This document shows positions 1 to 8,287 of a DNA stretch of 22,623 nt, piece by piece. Position 1 is the first letter of the stretch, and each line of letters opens with the position of its first letter. The stretch lies in assembly GCA_048213135.1 (NCBI GenBank), contig PS015252.1, positions 40,321 to 62,943 on the forward strand, read 5' to 3'. The notes below the pieces were generated by a model. The model made no database searches and was not told where the DNA came from. It saw nothing but the letters and a program-made list of their open reading frames with translations. The DNA is from Reclinomonas americana ATCC 50394. Taxonomy: Eukaryota > Jakobida > Jakobea > Jakobida. A program made the position numbers and the translations under genes.

Positions 1-37
<37 letters not shown>

Positions 38-158
38 CACACTCACACACACACACACACACTCACTCACTCACTCACTCACTCACTCACACACACACAC
101 ACACTCCCTTCCCTCTCTCTCACTCACTCACTCACTCCCTTCCCTCTTTCTCTCTCAG
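1..158. repeat. (AC)n and (ACTC)n microsatellite ending in a splice acceptor
   Basis: The stretch is built from AC dinucleotides, then ACTC tetranucleotides, then CT-rich sequence ending in tctctcag at 151-158. The CAG is followed at once by an open frame that splices cleanly into the next exon. The repeat is therefore read as the end of an intron of the gene that follows, not as intergenic DNA. The start of this intron is outside the window. Confidence 0.8.
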
Positions 159-1250
159 TTCCCGACGCATGGTTCATTCACGACGCCAACGCATCTGTGC
201 GCGTGGTGGGCGCCTACGTTGAGGACTCCTTCAGGTGCGGTTTCTCACACCGGCAACTGACTGCTTATCTCCACTCACCCCATTGCGCAGCTACGTGGAG
301 AGCACCGGTGGCAAGACCTTGATTGTTGCGCTTCTCTTCCTGTGTGTATCACTCGTCGTGTGGATCTGCAACCCACCTTCCTCTGCAGATTCAAGTGTCG
401 AGCAAGGCCGGTGCGAAGCTGCTGCAGATGTGGCACAAGAAGGAGGTGCGAGGCGCGTGGTGCGAGGCCAAGCAGGCCGAGGTGAGTTTTTGTCTGCCAT
501 GTGTGCGAAACCGGACGCTCATGTATGCGTGTGTGTACTAGATGACTGTGTGGGCCACGCGCAACTGGATCACGTCGTCCACTGTGCAAGTTCTGCTTGT
601 AATTCTCTCCTCGTTTGCTTTCGATGCATCTCACCGCGACCATTGCACAGCAAGTGCCGGTGGCTGCCGTTCCGCAGTACACGCCTCCGCCGCAGTATTA
701 CCCCCAGTATGCCGTTCCGTTGCGTCCATAATTTTCGCTCCCCATCACTGCATCGTTGCATCGCATCTGACCCTTTCTTTTCGTTGGATGCAGGATGTAC
801 GGGTGCGCCACCTGATTGCCTGCTTTCTCCTTCCCTTCACCTCTCCCTCATACTCACCCTCGATGCAGTGCCGCCCCCGTGGCTGCCGTCGCCGGTGCTG
901 GGGGCTACTACGCTCCGCCACCAGGCGCCGTCAGTGCCGCGCCCATGGTGGCCGCTCCTGCGCCTCAGCCTCCGCCACCGCCACCGCCACCGCAACCGCA
1001 AGTGGCCTACTTCAACCCCGACGCCGACTCCACGGTGATCTACGCGCCAGTCTCCGCCGCCTCAGGCAGCGGCAGCACCTACGCCACCTCCACCACCGCC
1101 ACCTCGGCATCGGCGAGCCCGTACCCCGTCGCTCCACCCCCCTACAACCCCGCATCCGCTTCCGCCGCTGCGCCACACCAGCCAAACAGCAGCTATTCGC
1201 ACCCGGTGAACGAGACCGTCAAGGATGACTTCCTCGCGCACAGCAAGTAA
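159..1250 (+). CDS. Unrecognised protein with proline/alanine-rich C-terminal tail, 5' partial
   Basis: No family is recognised. The model joins exons 159-234, 291-324, 389-481, 542-583 (or 589), 651-718, 794-802 and 869-1250 (TAA 1248-1250), and all phases agree. The first readable part (starting PDAWFIHDANASVRVVG and including KAGAKLLQMWHKKEVRGAWCEAK) looks like a compact, mixed beta/alpha folded domain with many aromatic residues. From about 651 onward the protein becomes low complexity: PQYTPPPQYYPQY, a run of eight prolines near 970-993, then Ser/Thr/Ala-rich sequence ending in FLAHSK. Such tails usually bind SH3, WW or EVH1 domains, but that is inference. The start codon lies upstream of the window. 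Two introns use GTTGCG donors (325 and 719) and one exon is only 9 nt. The next gene starts 121 bases downstream on the same strand. Confidence 0.7.
794..802 (+). other. Putative 9-nt microexon
   Basis: The nine bases gatgtacgg lie between a CAG acceptor (791-793) and a GTGCGC donor (803). The upstream exon 651-718 ends with two bases of a codon (cc, before GTTGCGT). The downstream exon at 869 starts with the last base of a codon. Only inclusion of these nine bases gives a continuous frame, reading AVP-MYG-AAPV. Skipping it would still keep the frame, because nine is a multiple of three, so it could be a cassette exon. Confidence 0.6.
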
Positions 1251-1371
1251 TTGGGAAGAAGGGAGACGTCGACGTCGAAAAAGTGTACATTTTGCGAGTT
1301 GTCCGTCGTCGCGAGCACTTGGCGCATTTTCTTAAGGCAAACCTCGAGAGCGCGCACACACTTGAAGTGTC

Positions 1372-4300
1372 ATGGTGCGACGAGTGTTGAACGTGGCCGA
1401 GAAGCCATCAGTGGCCAAAGAGATTGCCTCGGTGCTCGCTCGCGGGCAGCAACACAGAGTGAGTTTGTGAGGGAGGGTGAGAGAGAAAGAGAAGAGGAGG
1501 TTGTTGTGAGTGTGTGTGTGTGAGAGAGATAGATAGAGACAATGTGTGTGTGTGTGTGTTTGCTTGAGAGAGCGAGAGTGAGAAACTGTGCAAGACAACT
1601 CACACTTCTCTCTCTCTCTCTCTCAGCGCAACGGCCACTCTCACTCCAACCCGATTTGGGAGTTTCCCTTTGAGCTGAATGGCGAGCGCGTGGAGATGGC
1701 GGTGACGTCGGTGCGTGGTCACTTGATGGCCACCGACTTTGACAAGAATCTGTATGGGTGGAACCGCGTCGATCCAGTGGCGCTGTTCGAGGCTCCCATC
1801 ATGCGCTACGTGCCGCAGGTGCATTTTGCGACAGTGTTTCACTCCTCCTCTTCCTCCTGCTCTCCTCCTCCTCCTCCTCCNNNNNNNNNNNNNNNNNNNN
1901 NNNNNNNNNNNNNNNNNNNNNNNNNNNNNNNNNNNNNNNNNNNNNNNNNNNNNNNNNNNNNNNNNNNNNNNNNNNNNNNNNNNNNNNNNNNNNNNNNNNN
2001 NNNNNNNNNNNNNNNNNNNNNNNNNNNNNNNNNNNNNNNNNNNNNNNTCCTCCTCCTCCTCCTCCTCCTCCTCCTCCTCCTCCTCCTCCTCCTCCTCCTC
2101 CTTCTTCTTCTTCTTCTTCTTCTCCTTCTCCTTCTTCGTCATCATTTTCTTCTTCTTCTCTTTCTTCTTCTTCTTCTGTCTTGTTTCTTTTCGTCTGCCT
2201 CTTTGGTTTTCTTGTTCTTCATGTTTTTATTCTTGTTCTTGTTCTTCTTCTTGTTCTTCTTCTTGTTGTTCTTCTTGTTCTTCTTGCTCTTGTTCTTCTT
2301 TCTTCTTCTTCTCCTCGTCCTCATCCTCATCTTCCTCCTCATCTTCCTCCTCCTCCTCTTCTCTCTCCTTGTCCTCCTCCCCCTTCCCCCTTCCCCCTTC
2401 CCCTCCCCCTTTCCCCCCTTACCCCCCTTCCCCATCCCTCCCCCCCTTCCACCACAGGATCTGGAGGACGTGCAGCGCACGCTGGAGGAGGAGGGCGCCC
2501 GCGCACAATTGCTGGTCCTGTGGCTGGACTGCGATCGCGAGGGCGAGGCGATTTGCTTCGAGGTGATCGAGGTGTGCAATCATCGACGGCCCGCACGCGG
2601 CCAGTTGGCCGTCAAGCGTGCACGCTTCTCATCGGTGGCCGCCCGCGACGTTATGGCCGCCATCCAGAACCTGGATCAGCCTCGCCAGCGCGACTCGGAT
2701 GCCGTCAACGTGCGACAGGAGCTGGATTTGCGTATTGGGGCGGCCTTCACGCGCTTCCAGACGACGCGCTTCCAGCGGCGTTTTGGCAACCAGGGCATGC
2801 TGTCGTACGGGCCGTGCCAGTTCCCGACGCTCGGGTTTGTGGTGGAGCGCTACTGGAAGATCAAGGCGTTTCGACCGCAAGACTTTTGGTACATTACCTG
2901 TGTGGTGGAGAAGAACGGCTCGCGGTGCGAGTTCGGCTGGTCGCGTGTGCGCCTCTTTGATCGGCTGGCTTGCACCGTGCTGTACGAGATGTGTGTCGAC
3001 GACGCCGACAACGCCGTCATCACGCAGATTCAGCGGCGGCAAAAGACGCGCTGGCGACCGGTGCCGCTCAACACGGTCGAGTTGCAAAAGCTGGCCAGCA
3101 AGCACTTGCGCATGTCGTCGGAGAAGACCATGAAGGTATATGTGGGGGGAAAGGGGAAGGGGTAAAGAGAAAACGTGCCCACCTTCGATTCTCTCCAGGT
3201 TGCCGAAGATCTGTACAACAACGGCTTCCTCAGCTACCCGCGCACGGAGACAGACAAGTTTACGGCCACGGACGACGACCTGCGGCGATTGATTGACGAC
3301 CAGCGACGGAGTGTCGACTGGGGCGACTTTGCGACGGGCTTGCTCGACAACGGCCGGTATGTGCGACCACGCGAGGGCAAGAACGACNNNNNNNNNNNNN
3401 NNNNNNNNNNNNNNNNNNNNNNNNNNNNNNNNNNNNNNNNNNNNNNNNNNNNNNNNNNNNNNNNNNNNNNNNNNNNNNNNNNNNNNNNNNNNNNNNNNNN
3501 NNNNNNNNNNNNNNNNNNNNNNNNNNNNNNNNNNNNNNNNNNNNNNNNNNNNNNNNNNNNNNNNNNNNNNNNNNNNNNNNNNNNNNNNNNNNNNNNNNNN
3601 NNNNNNNNNNNNNNNNTCTTCTTCTTCTTCTTCCTCCTTCTTCTTCGTCTTTTCTTCTTCTTCTTCCTCTTCTTCTCCTCCTCCTCCTCCTCCTCCTTGT
3701 CCTCCTTCTCCTCCTCTTCCTTCTCCTCCTCCTCCTCTTCCTCTTCCTCCTCCTCTTCCTCCCCCTCCCTCTCCTCTTTACTCCCTTATCCTCCTTCCCC
3801 TTTCCCAGGCCTGATGATCCGCGAGATGAACTTCCTCGAGGTATACCCGTACCAAAAGTGGAGCGACAAGAGCGTGCCGCTGTTCCAGGAGGGCGAGCGC
3901 ATTCAGCCGACCGAGATGATGATGCGCGAGGGCCACACGGTGCCACCGGAGCTGCTCTCCGAGTACGAGCTCATTGGCCTGATGGACAAGAATGGCATCG
4001 GCACCGACGCCACCATTGCGCAGCACATCAAGACCATTCAGGATCGCAACTACGTGGTGAAGGAGGGCAACTTCTTCCGGCCCACCGACTTGGGGTTGGC
4101 GCTGGTCGAGGGCTACGAGGCCATGGGTTTCCAGCTGGCCAAGCCGCAACTGCGTGCGAAAACCGAGGCCGACATGCGTCTCATCAGCGACGGCGCACGT
4201 ACAATGGCGGCTGTGTTGGAGGAGTCGCTGCGAGCGTATCGCAAGGTGTTTGAGGACGTGCAGCGGCGGGCCGATGTGTTGGATCGGGTGAGTTTTCTGG

Positions 4301-5608
4301 CAAGCTTTTTTTGCGAAGTGGCTGAACTAGTGAGCTCACCCATGTGCATGCACGCAGGCGTTTCAAAAGTACTTTAGACCACTTGGTGCGGGAGGTGGCG
4401 GGGGTGGCGGAGGCGGTGGTGGCGGTGGTGGAGGGGGTGGAGGTGGTGGAGGTGGCGGTGGAGGGGGCGGTGGAGGAGCTGGCGGTGGCGCGGATGAAGT
4501 AATGATCACGCCGAATATCATCACATGCAAAGACTGTCGGCAGCCGTTGCATCTCAAGTCGAGTGGCGAGGTGCGTCGTTGCAGCTGGCAGTCGTTTCTG
4601 CTGTGCTGTTGTCTCACCCACCCCCGAATCAGGTGCGCTTCATCGCTTGCGCGGCATGCAACCACGTGCTGTCGATGCCGCGCCTTGGTGACCTCAGTCG
4701 GCACGGCCACGTGTGCCCGATCTGTTCGTGGGAGGTGCTGACGAGTCTGAACACCACCACTGGCAAATCCCATCAGCTGTGTCCGTTTTGTTTCAACACA
4801 CCACCATCGCATCTCATGGTGGGTAACATTGCTGCATCGAGTCGCCTCTTTCACTCGCTGACGCTCACACGCACACGTGCAGGACATTGAGGCCGCTGCC
4901 GGTGCCTTCCGCTGCTTCTCGTGCAAGTACCAGGGCTGTCCACTCGCCAAGGTACGTTCTTCTTACCCGCCCCCGCATCGATCGCCCTCCCTATGGCTGA
5001 CAAGGCGGCGTGCAGGGGAATGTGGCCGGCGGCACTGTGTGCGTGTGTCCCGATTGCAGTTCGCACGACATGATCGTCAAGTCGTTACCGAGAAAGGACG
5101 GGCCTGGCAACAAGCAAGTCATTAGTTGAGTGCTGGTGTGTTCCCTCCACCTCTCTGCAGTTGCTGTGGTCTGACACACCATGCGCGCAGGCTGCACCGG
5201 GTATCCCGGATGCAAGACCAGTTTCTGGTTGCCGAACGAGGTGGAGAGTGTCGAGGTGACTGCTACCGCCTGTCCCAAGTGCCCGACCATGAAGAAGATC
5301 AACATCACGTTGCGGCAAGGATCTGTGCCCGCGGGCACGTCGCGCACGGTGAGCACAACAAGCAAAGAGGGGGGAAAATGCATGTGCACACGCACTCACA
5401 ACGCTATGTGCAGCACACGGTGTGCCTGGGATGTGAGACCGGCGCTCTGCGAGACGCCCTTGGCATCGACTTTAAGCGCATCGGTCCACCAAATCCCCAG
5501 ATCGCACAGCGTGCCGCACGAGGTGGCGCGGCAGCCGGAGGCGGTCGCGGACAAGGACGCGGAGGAGGAGGAGGTGGCTACGGCAGAGGCAGAGGTCGCG
5601 GCAAATAA
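1372..5608 (+). CDS. TOP3A: DNA topoisomerase III alpha-type (type IA) with zinc ribbons and RGG-like tail
   Basis: This enzyme cuts and reseals one DNA strand through a 5'-phosphotyrosine. In the nucleus it dissolves recombination intermediates with a BLM-type helicase and RMI proteins. Exons: 1372-1458, 1627-1818, 2458-3135, 3199-3387 (runs into a gap), 3809-4287, 4358-4570, 4633-4818, 4883-4951, 5016-5124, 5191-5348, 5414-5608. The Toprim domain starts at the first ATG (NVAEKPSVAKEI) and carries the metal-binding DCDREGE. The catalytic tyrosine is in FLSYPRTETD (TAC 3235-3237). MDKNGIGTDATIAQHI marks the later core. A run of 29 glycines follows, then repeated CxxC zinc ribbons, including CTGYPGC before FWLP. 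The end is a Gly/Arg-rich tail. The HPPI-type segment is lost in the 3388-3616 gap. VYPYQKWSDK and the zinc ribbons favour TOP3A over TOP3B. About 850 residues are readable. Confidence 0.95.
1459..1626 (+). repeat. TOP3A intron 1 with GA, GT and CT simple repeats
   Basis: This intron opens with GTGAGT and closes with a long CT run ending in CAG. Inside are a purine-rich GA stretch (about 1470-1500), GT runs (about 1510-1521 and 1544-1560), a second GA block (about 1566-1583) and a CT block (about 1606-1625). The GA and CT blocks are complementary in the transcript and could pair. Confidence 0.8.
1819..2457 (+). repeat. Long polypyrimidine intron (TCC/TTC repeats) in TOP3A, with 167-base assembly gap
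   Basis: This 639-base intron, about ten times the local norm, lies between the exons ending at YVPQ and starting at DLEDVQ. From about 1840 to the CAG at 2455-2457 nearly every base on the plus strand is C or T. It is made of (CCT)n, then the N gap 1881-2047, then (TCC)n to about 2102, then (CTT)n variants and C-rich blocks. The frames stay open across it only because of this composition. The encoded Leu, Ser, Pro or Phe runs are not protein. Confidence 0.9.
3388..3808 (+). repeat. Assembly gap and second polypyrimidine intron in TOP3A
   Basis: The gap 3388-3616 follows the codons for REGKND. It is followed by (TTC)n and (TCC)n pyrimidine sequence up to the acceptor CCCAG at 3804-3808. The next exon begins inside a glycine codon (GLMIREM). 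In the family about 65 to 70 residues lie between these two points, including the conserved HPPI motif. The gap must therefore contain a coding segment, a donor site and the start of the pyrimidine intron. Confidence 0.85.
4391..4477 (+). repeat. Triplet tract coding 29 consecutive glycines in TOP3A
   Basis: GGN codons run without interruption from 4391 to 4477, with GGT, GGC, GGA and GGG mixed. They lie between the end of the catalytic core (AFQKYFRPLGA) and the first zinc-ribbon cysteines (TCKDC). The mixed third bases suggest selection for glycine or an old expansion, not a fresh pure repeat. The tract probably acts as a flexible linker. The opposite strand reads as polyproline, which is a shadow. 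Confidence 0.9.
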
Positions 5609-5624
5609 TACACACGAACGAACA

Positions 5625-6581
5625 TTACTTGCGACGCTGCTGTGCCGTCTCGGGTGCTGTGTGTGCAAGAGGTGAAAAAATCTGGAGTGTGCAAGAGGGG
5701 GCGGCCGACAACAAGAGAGACGACGTACCAAAGTAGTCGCGCACCAGCCGCACCGACGAGTCGGCAGCACCCGCCGACGACGACGACGAAGACGATGAAG
5801 CACCGCCAGCCACCGCCTCCACGCGCAAGGCCAGAATGTGCGGCAGCACCGACAGTCGATTGTAGGTCACCTCGTCTGCCACGCACGAGTGAGCATCATC
5901 AATCGTCGAAGCGCAAAGCACGACAAGAGATACTCACCTACGGCCACCTCCTCCAGATCCACCGCATCTATATCAAGCACGTCGTCACCGTCTGCAGTCG
6001 CCTGTTTCAACGCAATCGCTCAGTCATTCACAGCCTCTGTCTCGGATCTCCTCCACCTTCCCTCCCTTCTCATCCCCTCCTCACTCACCTTGGAGGTTCG
6101 ATGCAGCACATGCGACCGTGATCCCTCCTGGAACTGGTAGCTGAATTGCACTGAATCACCTGCGCCACACGCTTCATCAATCATCATCACTCACAGACAC
6201 ACATGTTCATAGAAGAGCACACCTCGCAGAATCTCCAGCCGACTTCTCTCCTGCGCGGCAGCCGTGCTGACAGTGCCCGGCGAGCGTCCCTCGCTCAGCT
6301 TGGTCGGAAGAAACACATGCAGGAGAGAGACAAGTTCCTGTTGCGCCTTATGAGACAAGTCACATTCTCACACATGCGCACCGCAAGAGAAGGAGACAGA
6401 CCGCCTCCACAGCTTGAGTGAACCACGCTTGCTGCCCTTCCCGAACATCTGCACACACATCAACAGTCAACACACCAGAACAATCTCTCCTTTCACTCAG
6501 AGAAACGAAACAGATGTGCAGCTGAAGGCACTGATGAGCGGTGACTTGCAGGTGACGAGTGGCGTGCAGCACAAAAGCCAT
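5625..6581 (-). CDS. Unrecognised protein of about 199 residues, seven short exons
   Basis: I do not recognise this gene. A model with exons 6581-6497, 6448-6372, 6337-6195, 6140-6089, 6001-5938, 5875-5729 and 5656-5625 gives 600 coding bases with all phases consistent and a TAA stop. The best supported segments are the third exon (ELVSLLHVFLPTKLSEG, RSRLEILRGVLFYEHVCL), then YQFQEGSRSHVLHRTSK, an acidic DDVLDIDAVDLEEVAV and DEVTYNRLSVLPHILALR. A serine/alanine stretch and a C-terminus RLVRDYF-APETAQQRRK follow. The fold looks mostly helical, and no membrane segment or catalytic motif is evident. The N-terminus is uncertain: starting at ATG 6448 (MFGKGSKRGSLK) with donor GTGTGAG also joins in frame to the third exon. 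One intron is only about 34 nt. The stop lies 16 bases from the convergent TOP3A stop. Confidence 0.55.
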
Positions 6582-6645
6582 TTGATTCAGTCGATGTCGA
6601 CGCGAGTCGACCGTTACACGGCGAAATTTGTTTCTTTTTCGCGAC
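6582..6645. promoter_or_regulatory. Short divergent intergenic region (putative bidirectional promoter)
   Basis: If the start codons chosen on both sides are right, only 64 bases separate the unrecognised minus-strand gene from the plus-strand WD40 gene. Transcription of both would then start in this interval or inside the other gene. No TATA box or clear repeat is visible. If the minus-strand gene starts at 6448, the interval is 197 bases. Confidence 0.35.
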
Positions 6646-8225
6646 ATGTGTGCGCGGATGGAGGTGACGCGGTGCATCAGCCGCGTTGCCGATGGCCAGC
6701 CTGTCAACTGCGCCTCCTTCTTTCCCTCCATGCCGCATCTCATCGCTGGTGAGTCACTTGTCTCCCTTTTTCTCACTCCTCACTCACTCACTCTTCTCGC
6801 GCGCCACAGTGGGCACTGGTGGGGCACCACACAGCGACGTGTGCTGCCTGGATGTGCGCACGGGGTTGATGGTGCGGCAGATTGTCGGTCACTGCAGTGG
6901 TCGTGTTCGTTTTGTCGGCACCTGGCGACCGCAGCCGTACTTTCGCGACGATGAGTGCCCGCTGCTGGCGCTCTCCACCGACGGCACCGCGCGAGTGTGG
7001 GTGATGCGCACGTCGGGGGCGATCGATGACGCCGACGATGACGACGAACCGTGGGTGACAAAGTCCGAGAGTGGTGGAGGATCAGGAGGGCACGTCCGAC
7101 GACGCGCCACCATGAAGCTCCCGGTCAAGGCAACCACTGGTCGTGGTGCTGCTGTGCCGGGCGTGTCGGCCGCCGATGTGTCGGTGGCCACTCACGGTGG
7201 TCTGCTGGCGGTGGCGTACGGATGCACGGCGCAGCTCTTTGATCTGCACAATGGCACATGTCTGGGGACACTGGGGTCGTTGTCGTGGCGTTCGCACAGT
7301 CACCCCATGTCGGCACATTCGCATCCCGTCACGTGTGTGGCGTTTGATAGCGCGCAGACTGTGGCGTCGGGATCGGAGGATGGAGAGGTGCGCGTGTGGA
7401 GCGTGCGTCGCCGATTGTGCTTGAATCGACTGTGCGGTCACAAGGCGGCGATATCGCGCCTGGCGTGGCATCGCAGTCGGCTGGCGTCGGCCGCCGCCGA
7501 CGGCTCCGTGCGCGTGTGGTACACCAAATCGGGTGAATGCCTGAGCACGCTGCAGTATCAACCGAGCGGACAAGGGGTGCGAATGGCCGGCACACCAGCC
7601 GTGCAATGGACTGCGCTGGTGTGGCACGCCGAGGGTGCTGAGCTGCTCGGATCGGTACGAGGTGTGCCGGCGGTACTGCTGTGGGATTTGCGCGTGGGAG
7701 CCGAAGCACAATGCTCCATTCGCATCGACTTGTCGACGCACTTGCGTGGCATCAGTTTCATGACGACGGCGCCAGACGGCAAGTCCGTCGCCGTGCTCTC
7801 CACCGCCGGTGCTATTGTCATTCTCGAAGATAATAACGGTAGCTTGCACGTTCCCCTCTGCTTATTGGTGTCTCGTGCACTCACTCATTCCCGCGTGCGC
7901 AGCAATGATGAAAGAGGAGATTGACATGTGTGAACGCGCCATGTCGTGCATCATGGAAGCCGAATACGATGAATGCGGTAGTGACGAGCAATCGCCGTCG
8001 CCACCATTGTCGTCGCACCGTCACAGCAGCAGCAGCAGATCACTACCGCCGGCACCCAGGTTACGGCAGCTGGTGGCGTGTCACAGCGCCGAGCCAGCCT
8101 CGATCGGCGCCACAGTGGTGCATGTGGTTGTGCAGCATGCGTGCCTGCTACTGCGCGCACGTGGCGGGTTTGGCGATGGAGCGTGGAGGTCACCGAGGAG
8201 CAGTGCTTGCTCCTCTCTTGTTTAA
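6646..8225 (+). CDS. WD40-repeat protein, family not assigned
   Basis: Exons 6646-6748, 6810-7838 and 7903-8225 give 1,455 bases, that is 484 residues plus stop. The start is the first ATG after an in-frame stop at 6583-6585 (MCARMEVTRCISRVADGQ). Several WD40 blades are visible: LLALSTDGTARVWVM, VASGSEDGEVRVWSV, LASAAADGSVRVWYT and AVLLWDLRVG, each with preceding GH or SH positions. WD40 propellers are protein-binding scaffolds, so no reaction can be given. An acidic insert (DDADDDDEPW) and a Gly-rich loop interrupt an early blade. After the propeller comes a short helical segment (MMKEEIDMCERAMSCIMEAE), then a Ser/Pro/His-rich tail. The last exon could contain another intron (possible donor 7979, acceptor near 8060), so the C-terminus is less certain. 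The gene faces the MAK11 homologue tail to tail, with 62 bases between stops. Confidence 0.75.
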
Positions 8226-8287
8226 GCAAAACGAAATTGTACGATAACTCAATCCAACATCCCGCAATGCGCAGTCTACACTCTTTT

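Noticed and set aside
1-158. Regular tetranucleotide repeats that could suggest a CRISPR array or telomere
   Set aside because: The unit is 2 to 4 bases without spacers and is not a telomeric motif. It ends in a splice acceptor, so it is an intronic microsatellite.
1588-3165. Long plus-strand open frame with leucine, phenylalanine and proline runs across the N gap
   Set aside because: It is two real TOP3A exons joined by reading through a polypyrimidine intron, which cannot form stop codons easily. Splice sites at 1819 and 2457 remove it.
4363-4950. Minus-strand frame with a long polyproline run
   Set aside because: It is the complement of the glycine codons of TOP3A. No splice or family support exists on that strand.
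5126-5190. Acceptor CTCTGCAG at 5160 for the TOP3A zinc-ribbon exon
   Set aside because: It gives the wrong frame. The acceptor at 5190 restores SCTGYPGC, the expected cysteine pair.
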